Counted from the first letter of the stretch, positions 1-6,915 are shown. The stretch: DNA of 20,766 nucleotides from Collinsella sp. AF33-16 (GCF_003475325.1 NZ_QRQC01000028.1:1-20766), one strand, 5' to 3'. Notes: generated by a model from the letters alone, not told the origin. Program-made: numbers and translations.

Positions 1-2
1 CC

Positions 3-19
3 GGACCGCCCCGCGGTCC
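3..19. repeat. Short GC-rich hairpin at window edge
   Basis: GGACCGC (3-9) pairs perfectly with GCGGTCC (13-19) around a 3-nt loop. It could be the stem of a terminator for a gene lying outside the window, but no clear T-run follows on either strand. I see no gene in 1-80. Confidence 0.35.
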
Positions 20-80
20 AACTTTCTGTCCGCACCCCCAACAGTCCCTATTCCACCGCAACTCACCATCTGTATCGGCA

Positions 81-150
81 TCCAAAAGAAACAAGCCCGC
101 ATCCCCAGGGGACACGGGCCCGTAAAAGCCACATGGTAGGGGCGGTGGGA
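81..150 (-). repeat. Partial duplicate of tRNA-Leu 3' end plus its terminator
   Basis: This 70-nt block matches 277-346 at about 62 of 70 positions. Read on the minus strand it holds the last ~17 nt of the tRNA-Leu, including the encoded CCA and the 3' acceptor strand, followed by a terminator-like hairpin (about 94-119) and a TTTCTTTT run (83-90 on the plus strand). The rest of the tRNA (D arm, anticodon arm, 5' acceptor) is absent, so it cannot make a tRNA. Duplication of a tRNA 3' end is the classic footprint of tRNA-targeted integration (attL/attR-like), but it could also be a decayed second tRNA copy. Confidence 0.7.
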
Positions 151-276
151 CGTCTGCGTATTTGCTGCGCAAATACGCACCGGCCTCGGCCGCCTGCCGG
201 CGCCCTCGCCGGCTCGCTACAAACGCTCCGCGTTTGCTTAACGCTCGCCCCCTCGCGGGTTCGAGCCCCACCGGCG
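151..276. repeat. String of four hairpins between the two tRNA 3' repeats
   Basis: Four consecutive inverted repeats lie in 155-236: an 11-bp perfect stem with 3-nt loop (155-165/169-179), CGGCC/GGCCG (181-185/188-192), a 7-bp stem with 4-nt loop (196-202/207-213) and a 7-bp stem with 3-nt loop (220-226/230-236). The right end holds GGGTTCGAGCCCC (257-269), which looks like a tRNA T-arm on the plus strand, but no matching acceptor or anticodon arm is present. No gene is credible here. It could be a miniature insertion, a tRNA remnant or a structured RNA. Confidence 0.6.
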
Positions 277-318
277 TCCAAAAGAAACGAGCCCGCATCC
301 CTTGGGGACACGGGCTCG
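277..318 (-). terminator. Rho-independent terminator of tRNA-Leu
   Basis: CGAGCCCG (288-295) pairs with CGGGCTCG (311-318). The stem continues through a CA/CA internal mismatch into TCCC/GGGA. Read on the minus strand it is followed by TTTCTTTT (280-287). It lies 11 nt past the encoded CCA of the tRNA. Confidence 0.85.
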
Positions 319-346
319 AAAACTCCATATGGTAGGGGCGGTGGGA
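277..346 (-). repeat. Right copy of the tRNA 3' end/terminator direct repeat
   Basis: Same orientation and same 70-nt length as 81-150, with about eight substitutions. This copy belongs to the intact tRNA-Leu gene. Confidence 0.7.
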
Positions 347-414
347 CTCGAACCCACAATCCTTGCGGCGAGAGATTTTAAGTCTCCTGCGTATGCCAAT
401 TCCGCCACGCCCCC
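330..414 (-). tRNA. tRNA-Leu (anticodon UAA)
   Basis: Folds as a complete type II tRNA read on the minus strand. The acceptor GGGGGCG (5' end at 414) pairs with CGCCCCT, followed by discriminator A and an encoded CCA (330-332). The anticodon stem GGAGA/TCTCT encloses the loop CTTAAAA, giving anticodon TAA, which reads UUA leucine codons. There is a long variable arm (CGCCGCAAGGAT region) and a T-loop GTTCGAGTC, both as expected for tRNA-Leu. Total length is 85 nt. A terminator follows at 277-318. Confidence 0.97.
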
Positions 415-445
415 GTGAGACTAGAAGTCTAGCACAAGCCGCCCG

Positions 446-1069
446 TTACGCGTTGACAGCCATCGAGTGCTGGCCCGACTTTTCCAAGTACTCGGCAAAC
501 TTGGCCTCGTCGCCCTTGTTCTTGTACTGCAGGGCCAGCAGGTATTCCAGGCGGCAGCTCTTGACCTTGTCGTCACCGGCCTCCTTGAGCATGCGCTCCA
601 GCTCGGGGATGTCGTTGTGGCGCTTGAGGATCATCGTGTCGTACATCAGCTGGCATTCGTGCGCGACTGCCTCGGCCTGACCGCCCTCAAAGCCCTTGAT
701 CTCGTGCAGTAACTCCTTGGACTTTTTGCGGTCCTCCTGGCCAACGTAGTAGTTAAAGGCCTTGATTACCAGGTCGACGCGCTGCATCTTGGGCAGGTTG
801 AGTCCCAGCAGCAAATCGAACATCTCGTCGACACGCTTGTGGTCCTCGCGCAGCAGATAGGAGTTCAGGCGCAGGTAGTCGCGGTTGTAGCGCGGGTACA
901 GCATACTGGTGAGTTTAGCGTCGAGCAGGCGATCGAACTCGTCCCACCGCTTGGCAGCCATAAGCTGCTGCAGGCGCTTAAACGTGGTACGTTTTTTGAC
1001 GCTAAAGAATACCGACACGGCGATACAGATGATGACGACGGCGGTCCAGAGGGTGCGGGAATCGGGCAT
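446..1069 (-). CDS. Membrane-anchored helical-repeat (TPR-like) protein, unknown function
   Basis: The predicted protein is 207 residues. It opens with a single N-terminal membrane segment (about residues 7-24) followed by a basic patch (KKR) and then a long, charged, all-helical region. Its spacing of aromatic and alanine/leucine residues resembles TPR-like repeats (for example FKRLQQLMAAKRWDEF and YLLALQYKNKGDEAKFAEYL). This suggests a membrane-tethered scaffold facing the cytoplasm; no catalytic motif is visible. The ATG at 1069 is chosen because AAGGA lies 7 nt upstream. The reading frame stays open to 1180, but that longer start would place a -10-like TATAAT inside the gene. It is separate from the tRNA downstream and is transcribed away from the PTS gene. 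Confidence 0.75.
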   Translation of the reverse strand: MPDSRTLWTAVVIICIAVSVFFSVKKRTTFKRLQQLMAAKRWDEFDRLLDAKLTSMLYPRYNRDYLRLNSYLLREDHKRVDEMFDLLLGLNLPKMQRVDLVIKAFNYYVGQEDRKKSKELLHEIKGFEGGQAEAVAHECQLMYDTMILKRHNDIPELERMLKEAGDDKVKSCRLEYLLALQYKNKGDEAKFAEYLEKSGQHSMAVNA

Positions 1070-1124
1070 ATTAGGGTCCTTAGTCGCTCGTAAAGCGAGC
1101 GGTATGGCAACACGTACTAGATGT

Positions 1125-1130
1125 ATTATA
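1125..1130 (-). promoter_or_regulatory. -10 element (TATAAT) upstream of helical-repeat gene
   Basis: A perfect TATAAT on the minus strand lies about 55 nt upstream of the chosen ATG at 1069. No good -35 is found at 16-18 nt. A short hairpin (1085-1090/1096-1101) would sit in the 5' leader. Confidence 0.45.
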
Positions 1131-1232
1131 CGCAGCGCGCAAGCAAACTGGCATAAAAGCTCATCGAGGCCGAGCGCCATCGCTCGCTGCGGTACACTTA
1201 CCTAAAGTAAACCATGAAGGGAGACATTACCT

Positions 1233-1520
1233 ATGAAGAAGATCGTTTTGGCTTGCGGTGCTGGCGCTGCTACTTCCACGCTCGTTGCCCAGAAGGTCGC
1301 CACCATGCTCGACGCCAACGGTTACGCCGACAAGTACGAGATCGTGCAGTGCGCCATCTCCGAGGCCAAGGACGCTTGCGACGAGGGCGCCGACCTGCTG
1401 ATCGCCACCACCGTTGCCCCCGAGGGTCTCACCTGCCCGTACGTGAGCGGCGTGCCCTTCATGACCGGCATGAACCGCGTCGCTGCCGAGAAGGCTGTTC
1501 TCGACGTCATGGCTCAGTAG
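1233..1520 (+). CDS. PTS sugar transporter subunit IIB, galactitol-like
   Basis: 95 residues, the usual size for a stand-alone IIB of the GatB/SgcB type. In that family a cysteine in an N-terminal P-loop accepts phosphate from IIA and passes it to sugar bound to IIC, acting in the cytoplasm at the membrane. The protein begins KKIVLACGAGAATST; the Cys in CGAGAATS, followed by TS and a helix, matches the active-site loop. Second-half TTVAPEGLTCPYVSGVPFMTG is a predicted strand/loop region. AGGGAG lies 9 nt upstream of the ATG. No IIA or IIC gene is in the window, so this is an orphan subunit and its sugar cannot be assigned. The VOC gene follows 11 nt downstream, which suggests co-transcription. 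Confidence 0.88.
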   Translation: MKKIVLACGAGAATSTLVAQKVATMLDANGYADKYEIVQCAISEAKDACDEGADLLIATTVAPEGLTCPYVSGVPFMTGMNRVAAEKAVLDVMAQ

Positions 1521-1531
1521 GCGCTAACTGT

Positions 1532-1906
1532 ATGAGTGGGCAGAACGCCAATCCGGTCGAGCTCTTTGGCATGCGCGTTGCCCATGTGGGCATTAACGCC
1601 ACCGACCCGGCAGACGCCCTGGAGATCGCGGAGCTGTTCTCGACGATGATGGGCCTGCCCGTCATCGAGACCCCGGTTTCGTACTTTAACGATTCGCTGG
1701 TCGAGATCATGAAGCAGAACGGTCGTGGCACCAAGGGCCACATCGGCTTTGCCGTCAACGACATCGATGCGGCCGAGAAGTGGTTTGCCGAGCGCGGGCT
1801 CGAGGTCAACGAGGAGTCGCGCGCGCTGCTGCCCGACGGTAGCACCAAACTCGTGTACTTTAAGCGCGAGTTCGCCGGCTTCGCCGTGCACCTGTGCCGC
1901 GAGTAG
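1532..1906 (+). CDS. VOC-superfamily (glyoxalase/dioxygenase-fold) protein
   Basis: 124 residues with the paired beta-alpha-beta-beta-beta pattern of vicinal oxygen chelate proteins: MRVAHVGINATD opens the first module and GHIGFAVNDIDAAEKWF opens the second, ending with GFAVHLCRE. The histidines in AHVGIN and GHIGF sit where metal ligands occur in this superfamily. The substrate cannot be assigned; isomerase, lyase or binding roles are all possible. The ATG at 1532 follows the IIB stop by 11 nt but has only a weak ribosome site. An internal ATG at 1571 (MRVAHVG) is a possible alternative start. Together with the IIB gene it forms a two-gene unit ending at the terminator at 1931, perhaps for uptake and metabolism of a sugar or sugar acid. 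Confidence 0.8.
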   Translation: MSGQNANPVELFGMRVAHVGINATDPADALEIAELFSTMMGLPVIETPVSYFNDSLVEIMKQNGRGTKGHIGFAVNDIDAAEKWFAERGLEVNEESRALLPDGSTKLVYFKREFAGFAVHLCRE

Positions 1907-1930
1907 CGCATAAGCTGCTTTAGTTAGCAA

Positions 1931-1968
1931 AAAGGGATAGGCCGTGTGGCCCTATCCCTTTATTTATG
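1931..1968 (+). terminator. Rho-independent terminator after IIB-VOC unit
   Basis: AAAGGGATAGG (1931-1941) pairs with CCTATCCCTTT (1951-1961), a perfect 11-bp stem with a 9-nt loop, followed by TATTTAT. It lies 24 nt past the VOC stop codon. Confidence 0.85.
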
Positions 1969-2004
1969 CCGAGGGATCGACTTTTGCAACGGTCAAAAAC
2001 CGAA

Positions 2005-2179
2005 GTCTAATACTTTTCCGAGAAGTGAACGAGACAAATCAGCCCCCCGAAGCATCGACACTTTAAGGGCATCGTTTCCTGCAGTTTCGATGCTGGAATC
2101 CTGCGATTTTGCGGCCGAAAAATGCGGATGCTTCGGGGGTCCGAATATGGTCGTTCACTTCTCGGGAAAAGTATTAGAC
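2005..2179. repeat. Palindromic intergenic repeat, copy A (MITE-like)
   Basis: The ends are near-perfect inverted repeats: GTCTAATACTTTTCCGAGAA... (2005-2032) and its complement (2151-2179), differing by one inserted base. A second inner inverted pair (CCCCGAAGCATC near 2043-2056 and GATGCTTCGGGG near 2128-2138) continues the symmetry, so the whole 175 bp could fold into one long hairpin. There is no plausible ORF. It fills the gap between the terminator at 1931 and the histidine kinase stop at 2202. It is a sister of 5079-5258 in this window. Confidence 0.85.
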
Positions 2180-2201
2180 CTCGATCCACGAGGGGGCATC
2201 C

Positions 2202-3497
2202 CTACCGTGGCAGGCGAATCGTAAAGCGGCTGCCGACCCCTTCGACCGAGGTCACACCGATGACACCGCCATGGCTATCGACGATCCACTTGGCAATGGC
2301 AAGCCCCAGACCCGAGCCCTGCGCGCCGGCATCGCGCGCGTTGTCGGCGCGGTAGAACCGCTCGAACGCGTGAGCTGCGGATTCCTGGTTCATGCCGATA
2401 CCCTCGTCCTCAACGCTTATGTCGATCGTGCCCATGCCCGCATCCGGCGCTACGCCAAACGAGATGGGCGTTCCCGCATCCGAGTACTTGGCGGCATTCT
2501 GCACGATCACGCGAAGAGCCTGCTTTACAAGCGCCACATCGACGGACGCATCGCAGCGCGAGTCGCTGACAAGCGCAGCGTCAAAGGCCAGTCGATACGT
2601 GTGCCCGGCATCGATCATCTGTGATTCTTCGCAAACCTCGCCGACCAGTGCAGCCAGGTTGGTATTCGCGCGCCGCAGCACGGTGCGACCGGCATCGCCG
2701 CGTGCCAAAAACAGCAGCTGTTCCACGAGCTCCTGCATATGCTCGCTTTCGGCTTTGAGCGAGGTGATGGATTCTGCCAGCACGTCCGGGTCGTCTTTGC
2801 CCCAGCGGTCGAGCATGTTCACGTAGCCCTGAATCACCGCGATGGGCGTGCGCAGCTCGTGGCTCGCATCGTTGACAAAGCGCATCTGCTGCAGCTTGGC
2901 CTCTTGCATCTGGCGCAGCAGGCGGTTGAGTGCGACCTCGATGCTTGCCAGGTCGGCGTCGCCGGTGGTGACGCTCGGCGAGTCGACGCTTGCGCGCTCG
3001 ATGGCCTGTTCCAGCGTTTCCATCTTGCCGCCGGAGAGCTGCATACGGCCGAGCTCGTCCACGCGCAAGGCAAGGTCGTTGAGCGGCGCCATGGTGCGGC
3101 GCACGCGGCGGGCGCCGCCGAGCATGTTGAGCACGCTGATGACCTGCCAACCCATAACGACAAGGTAGAGAGGCCATAGCGCGACGAGGTCCTGCGCGAG
3201 GGGGAAGGTCTTGGTGGTACGCGCAAACTCGACGGTATAGGTGAGCGTTGTCAGGTCCCAGCCGCGTGCGGGCGTCAGCGACATGCCGTGAACGGTGGCG
3301 CCGGGAATCCAGCCTGCGGTAAACGCGCTGTCGGGCAGCGTCTGGTTGTATCCATAGACGAGGATCGCCGCCGCAATCACCATCAGCAACAGATCGAGCC
3401 AGACGTAGCTCATCAAGCGGCGCCACATATAGCCCCAGTTGATGGCGCGGGCGATGGAGGTGACGCGCTTGGCCTCGGCGTTATGCGCGGCAGACAT
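2202..3497 (-). CDS. Two-component sensor histidine kinase
   Basis: 431 residues. TM1 is at about 33-49, followed by an extracytoplasmic loop of ~55 residues (51-104), TM2 at about 105-126, and a HAMP-like linker. The HisKA H-box ASHELRTPIA carries the phospho-acceptor His213. The ATPase domain has its N-box VQNAAKY (Asn334), G1 box DEGIG (364-368) and G2 box GSGLGLA (394-400). All catalytic motifs are intact, so it should autophosphorylate and act on the adjacent regulator. The sensed signal is unknown. The ATG at 3497 is chosen because GGGGTGGG lies just upstream and it overlaps the regulator's end by 17 nt, a normal coupled arrangement. The frame stays open further upstream, inside the regulator gene. 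No terminator is visible downstream; the stop lies 23 nt from repeat A. Confidence 0.93.
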   Translation of the reverse strand: MSAAHNAEAKRVTSIARAINWGYMWRRLMSYVWLDLLLMVIAAAILVYGYNQTLPDSAFTAGWIPGATVHGMSLTPARGWDLTTLTYTVEFARTTKTFPLAQDLVALWPLYLVVMGWQVISVLNMLGGARRVRRTMAPLNDLALRVDELGRMQLSGGKMETLEQAIERASVDSPSVTTGDADLASIEVALNRLLRQMQEAKLQQMRFVNDASHELRTPIAVIQGYVNMLDRWGKDDPDVLAESITSLKAESEHMQELVEQLLFLARGDAGRTVLRRANTNLAALVGEVCEESQMIDAGHTYRLAFDAALVSDSRCDASVDVALVKQALRVIVQNAAKYSDAGTPISFGVAPDAGMGTIDISVEDEGIGMNQESAAHAFERFYRADNARDAGAQGSGLGLAIAKWIVDSHGGVIGVTSVEGVGSRFTIRLPR

Positions 3498-4266
3498 AGC
3501 CCACCCCGCGCACGGTCTGGATGATGCGGGCGCCGCCAGCGTCTTCGATCTTGGCGCGCAAATGTGCGATGTGCACATCGACGTTGTTGGTATCGCCCAC
3601 GTAGTCGTAGCCTAGCGCCTCATGCGCGATGCGCTCGCGCGTGAGCACGGTGCCGGCGTGCGCCATAAGCAGGGCGAGGACGTCGAACTCGCGGGCCGTG
3701 AGCGCGATGGGCGAGCCGCCGACCGTGACTTCGCGGCGGTCGGGGTCGAGCGCAACCGATCCCACGGTGAGTGTGGCAGGGGAGGGCGAGGCAGGGGTCT
3801 GGGCCATGTCACTGGCCGGGGGCATCGCGGTGGCCTTCTCGCCCGCGACGCCCGCCATGCCCGCTCCGGCGCCGACGCCAGCTACGCCCGAAGCCGCCCG
3901 CATGGCCTCCGAGCGCTTCAACGCCACGCGGATCCGTGCGAACAGCTCCTCAATCGCAAACGGCTTGGTCAGGTAATCGTCGGCGCCGGCATCGAGCCCA
4001 GCCACCTTGTCCATCACGGCATCGCGCGCGGTGACCATAATCACCGGCACATCCTTGTGCTTGCGGATGCGCCGCAGCACTTCCACACCGTTGAGCTGCG
4101 GCAACAGTACGTCGAGCAGAATCAGATCGTAGTCGCGCTCCAGCGCCAGGTCCACGGCGGTGCGGCCGTCGGCGGCGTGCTCTACCTGGTAACCCTCGTG
4201 CTCCAGCTCGAGCGTCACAAAGCGGGCGATTTTCTCCTCGTCCTCTACAATCAGGATTCGTGCCAT
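3481..4266 (-). CDS. OmpR/PhoB-family response regulator with long linker
   Basis: 261 residues. The receiver domain (about 1-118) carries acidic pocket E8-D9, phospho-acceptor Asp52 (LILLDVLLPQ), Thr79 and Lys101, all intact. The C-terminal winged-helix effector (about 165-261) has the family features LTAREFDVLALLMAHAG and the TVRGVGY wing. Between them is an unusual linker of ~46 residues rich in Ala, Gly and Pro (about 119-164), which makes it longer than the typical 225-235 residue regulator. It is expected to bind DNA direct repeats as a dimer once phosphorylated by the kinase encoded directly downstream. The ATG at 4266 has a GGGGG-type ribosome site and lies 18 nt after the DUF4342 stop, in the same operon. 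Confidence 0.93.
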   Translation of the reverse strand: MARILIVEDEEKIARFVTLELEHEGYQVEHAADGRTAVDLALERDYDLILLDVLLPQLNGVEVLRRIRKHKDVPVIMVTARDAVMDKVAGLDAGADDYLTKPFAIEELFARIRVALKRSEAMRAASGVAGVGAGAGMAGVAGEKATAMPPASDMAQTPASPSPATLTVGSVALDPDRREVTVGGSPIALTAREFDVLALLMAHAGTVLTRERIAHEALGYDYVGDTNNVDVHIAHLRAKIEDAGGARIIQTVRGVGYVCRA

Positions 4267-4284
4267 ACGTGCCCCCGTCTGCGA

Positions 4285-4827
4285 TTACTTGTCGTCGTTG
4301 AGATTTTGCTTGATGTCGTCTGCGGCGTCGGCGGCGTGATCCATCAGGTTATTGATGCTGCCGGGTACATCACCGTCGCTGTCGATGCGGTAGCGCATGC
4401 CAAAGAACAGGCCAATCAGCATCAGCCATATCGTGGCGCCCCAGGCAAACAGCGCGACGATGGGGATCAGGATGGGAATGTTGAGGATGATCGCATCGCG
4501 GCGCGTGGCGATAAACTTGGTGTCCAGACTCAGGCGGAAGAGCTTTTTGAGGTACTCCCACACGCTGTCCATCTTCTTGGAGAAGTCGGTCTTTTCGCTC
4601 GACTTTTCGTAAGCGACCTGCGCGGCGACCATCTCGGCAGAGGGCTCATCGACTGGCGCGGACTCGGTGGCGGCATGCGCCGACGTGGTCTGGGTCTTGC
4701 CCTGCGACTCGAGCCAAATGATGGCATCCAAAACGTTGCCGTCGGCAGCGTCGAGCGCCGCCTTGGCATCGGTGTAACTCACGTTGCACTTGGTGCGGAT
4801 GGTTTCAACTTTTTCGAGGTCGTCCAT
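4285..4827 (-). CDS. DUF4342 membrane protein with UBA/TS-N-like N-terminus
   Basis: 180 residues. Residues 1-42 (EKVETIRTKCNVSYTDAKAA, then DAADGNVLDAIIWLE) form a UBA-like three-helix module as seen in EF-Ts and DUF4342 proteins. A low-complexity acidic stretch follows (45-82), then a basic amphipathic segment and a hydrophobic region (about 113-146) that probably crosses the membrane twice or forms one re-entrant span. The C-terminus is acidic. The function is unknown in the family. It is the first gene of an operon with the response regulator and kinase (18-nt gap), so it may modulate or be the membrane partner of that signalling pair. AAAGGA lies 6 nt upstream of the ATG. Confidence 0.8.
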   Translation of the reverse strand: MDDLEKVETIRTKCNVSYTDAKAALDAADGNVLDAIIWLESQGKTQTTSAHAATESAPVDEPSAEMVAAQVAYEKSSEKTDFSKKMDSVWEYLKKLFRLSLDTKFIATRRDAIILNIPILIPIVALFAWGATIWLMLIGLFFGMRYRIDSDGDVPGSINNLMDHAADAADDIKQNLNDDK

Positions 4828-4940
4828 GACCTGTCCTTTCGTTCGATGGGCGCGACGCCGGGCAATTTGCTCGGGCGCGAGCGTTGCGTTCGGCGGTTTG
4901 CGTTGCGCCGCCCCGCCCTTGGTCGAACTCTATAGTGCAG

Positions 4941-4968
4941 GTTATAGATTAAGCGATTCTTGAGCCAA
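4941..4968 (-). promoter_or_regulatory. Promoter of DUF4342-regulator-kinase operon
   Basis: On the minus strand TTGGCT (4963-4968) and TATAAC (4941-4946) are separated by 16 nt. This would give a leader of roughly 105 nt before the ATG at 4827. I see no strong direct repeat for autoregulation. The rest of 4828-5078 holds nothing else I can identify. Confidence 0.5.
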
Positions 4969-5078
4969 GATTAATGTTGGATGAGTTTTTGGGTGGTGCG
5001 GAGGCGGGCAGGGGCAGAAAAGGCAGGTTTTGCGTGGCGTGAAGGAGGGGCGGTCTGATCTTTGGGATAGCTGATAGC

Positions 5079-5258
5079 GAGGTCTAATACTTTTCCGAGA
5101 AGTGAATGAGTGAAAACGGACCCCCGAAGCATCGACACTTTAGAGGTGCCGCTTCCTGCGGTTTCAATGCTGAAATCCCACGATTTTGCCGCCGAAAAAT
5201 GCGGATGTTTCAGGGGTCCAAAAACAGCCGTTCACTTCGCGGAAAAGTATTAGACCTC
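5079..5258. repeat. Palindromic intergenic repeat, copy B (MITE-like)
   Basis: The terminal inverted repeats of 28 nt (5079-5106 and 5231-5258) match at 27 of 28 positions and begin GAGGTCTAATACTTTTCC. The inner pair GGACCCC (5118-5124) and GGGGTCC (5213-5219) extends the palindrome. The 180-bp element is clearly homologous to copy A in the same orientation, with conserved core AAAAATGCGGATG. It has no coding capacity. It lies between the two-component operon promoter and the AbiE locus. Confidence 0.85.
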
Positions 5259-5343
5259 AATAGCGGGGGATGGGGTGCCGGTGCAAAACGGCGTCAGAAA
5301 TGGGGTAAACAAGGCAAACGGATCTAATGGATCAAAAATCACG

Positions 5344-5371
5344 TTGCAAAAGTATGAAAATATCCTACAAT
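5344..5371 (+). promoter_or_regulatory. Leaderless promoter of AbiEi gene
   Basis: TTGCAA (5344-5349) and TACAAT (5366-5371) are separated by 16 nt. The -10 ends 6 nt before the ATG at 5378, so transcription would begin at or next to the start codon, giving a leaderless mRNA. No Shine-Dalgarno sequence is present before 5378, consistent with this. Confidence 0.6.
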
Positions 5372-5377
5372 TGCAGC

Positions 5378-6001
5378 ATGAAGTACTTTAGCAACATAGC
5401 GGCGATAAGCGAGCTTTCCGAGAGCGAGGGCGTGTTCACCACAGCCCAGGCGGCTCGCATGGACATCTCTCGAGATGCGCTGGCGCACTCATGCCGCGCA
5501 GGGCGTCTTGAACGGATATGCCACGGCGCCTACCGGATGTCTGGAACGCAGCGCCGAGACACCGACGAACTCAACGCCTTTTGGAAGCTCACCAATCCCT
5601 CCCTTTGCGCGTGGGAGAGAAAACGTCAGTGGGATGGCATCGCCGTGAGCGGTACGACAGCGGCGAACCTGCAGCAAATGGGCGATTTCTATCTGTCCCC
5701 CTACAGGATGACCGCGCCCATGCGTATCAATACAAGAAACGAATCCCTTTCTTTTGTAAAGCGCGAGATTGCTGAGCGGGACATCGTTTGGCTCGACGGC
5801 CTGCCGGTAACTAAACCCGAGCGCACGCTTGTCGATCTTTGCCTCGATTGCGAGGATCCCTCATTAATTATCGATGCCTATCACGACGCGCTTGGACGTG
5901 GACTCGATATACAACGGCTGAAGGATCTTGTAGAGGAGAACTCTAAAACCGCCAAACGACGCGAGCTGATGGCGCCTTTGCTGATGGTACTGAACGGGTA
6001 A
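5378..6001 (+). CDS. abiEi: AbiEi-family type IV toxin-antitoxin antitoxin
   Basis: 207 residues. The N-terminal winged helix (about 1-50: SEGVFTTAQAARMDISRDAL ... GRLERICHGAYRM) is the typical AbiEi DNA-binding domain that autorepresses the operon in characterised systems. The rest matches the AbiEi C-terminal antitoxin domain (LDGLPVTKPERTLVDLC and the DAYHDALGRGLDI region). In characterised AbiE pairs it counteracts the nucleotidyltransferase toxin AbiEii without direct binding (type IV). The ATG at 5378 is chosen from the leaderless promoter geometry and domain start; upstream in-frame ATGs at 5327 and 5354 would place the promoter inside the gene. The toxin gene follows after 15 nt. Confidence 0.88.
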   Translation: MKYFSNIAAISELSESEGVFTTAQAARMDISRDALAHSCRAGRLERICHGAYRMSGTQRRDTDELNAFWKLTNPSLCAWERKRQWDGIAVSGTTAANLQQMGDFYLSPYRMTAPMRINTRNESLSFVKREIAERDIVWLDGLPVTKPERTLVDLCLDCEDPSLIIDAYHDALGRGLDIQRLKDLVEENSKTAKRRELMAPLLMVLNG

Positions 6002-6016
6002 TGCGAAACGGAGGAC

Positions 6017-6906
6017 ATGGTGAAGTACAAAACGCCTGCCGCATTGGAGATGGCTGTTAGGAATGCCGCAAGAGAATCACCAATGGATACTAATCGGGCA
6101 ATCGTCGGTTTCTACTTTCATCGCTTCCTATGTCGCGTTTTTTCAGAAGATGACGGCAGCTTTGTGCTCAAGGGCGGTCAAAGCGTCCTGGCGCGAACAC
6201 TCGATGCACGTGTCACAAGAGATATTGACTTGGTTGCTCAAGAGGAGAGTCTCGAAGAGGCTATTGTCGATCTGGTGCAGGCTGCTTGATTGATCTGGAG
6301 GATTTCGTTTCGTTCGTCTTTGATCGTGCAGAGCAAATCAAAGAAGAAGATGAGTATCGGTGCGGTGCGAAGGTGTGGTTCACCCCCTTTATGGGAACCA
6401 AGAAGCTACAGCCAATTTCAATTGACTTGGTAATTGATGAAGTGCGGGGACTTGAGCCTGAGGTTCTTGCGCCGATCGATCGTCTGAATATCGAGGGGCT
6501 CCCAGTCTGCGACTATCGAGTATGCCGAGTGGAGAGTGCCCTTGCAGATAAATTGCTCGCAATGATAGAGATGCATGAGGGCCGTGCTTCATCGCGAATC
6601 AAGGATATAGTCGACATCTTGGTGTACGCGAAAACTTGCTTCGTCGATGGGGCTACGCTTGTCGAGAGGGTCGAGAAAGAAGCGTCTGCCCGCAAAGTGG
6701 CAATGCCGGAAGAGTTCGTGGCGCCTCTCTGGTGGAAACAAAATGGTTCTGCACAGTACGTAAAGATGGCGAGGCAGGCGGGGGTACTTGATCTCGCGGG
6801 GAACATTGCTGGGGCAGAAGAGGTCGTCAATCGGTTGTATACACCGTGCTTTAATCATTCGGCGAATGTGTGCAAATGGAATCCTCAGACCACGGGATGG
6901 GAATAG
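6017..6906 (+). pseudogene. abiEii: AbiEii-family nucleotidyltransferase toxin, frameshifted
   Basis: Two overlapping frames together make the ~296 residues expected of AbiEii. Frame one (6017-6289, 90 residues) carries the nucleotidyltransferase motif LKGGQSVLAR and TRDIDL (the catalytic DxD). It ends at TGA 6287-6289. Frame two resumes at 6286 (possible TTG start) and runs to 6906, with the third conserved acidic strand PISIDLVID and the helical tail. The join is a -1 shift, consistent with loss of one base, and no slippery heptamer is visible. A two-protein product through TTGA coupling is possible but would split the active site. The GGAGG at 6010-6014 is only 2 nt from ATG 6017, so GTG 6020 may be the real start. 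AbiEii toxins are reported to transfer nucleotides onto tRNA or other targets. The antitoxin upstream is intact. Confidence 0.82.
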
Positions 6907-6915
6907 GCTAGATAG

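Noticed and set aside
81..150. Possible second functional tRNA-Leu
   Set aside because: Only the 3' acceptor strand and CCA are present; the anticodon, D arm and 5' acceptor are missing.
155..236. CRISPR-like array
   Set aside because: The four hairpins differ in sequence, with no identical repeats or regular spacers.
1214..1906. Open frame that would fuse a basic N-terminus to the VOC protein
   Set aside because: Its first half is the out-of-frame shadow of the PTS IIB gene and is Arg/His-rich without family character; the VOC domain starts at 1532 or 1571.
3622..4935. 437-residue open frame opposite the response regulator and DUF4342 genes
   Set aside because: It lies antisense to two well-supported genes, has no domain character and reflects high-GC codon bias.
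6281..6293. Programmed -1 ribosomal frameshift in the AbiEii toxin
   Set aside because: No X-XXY-YYZ slippery heptamer precedes the stop and no strong downstream stimulatory hairpin is obvious; simple base loss explains it better.
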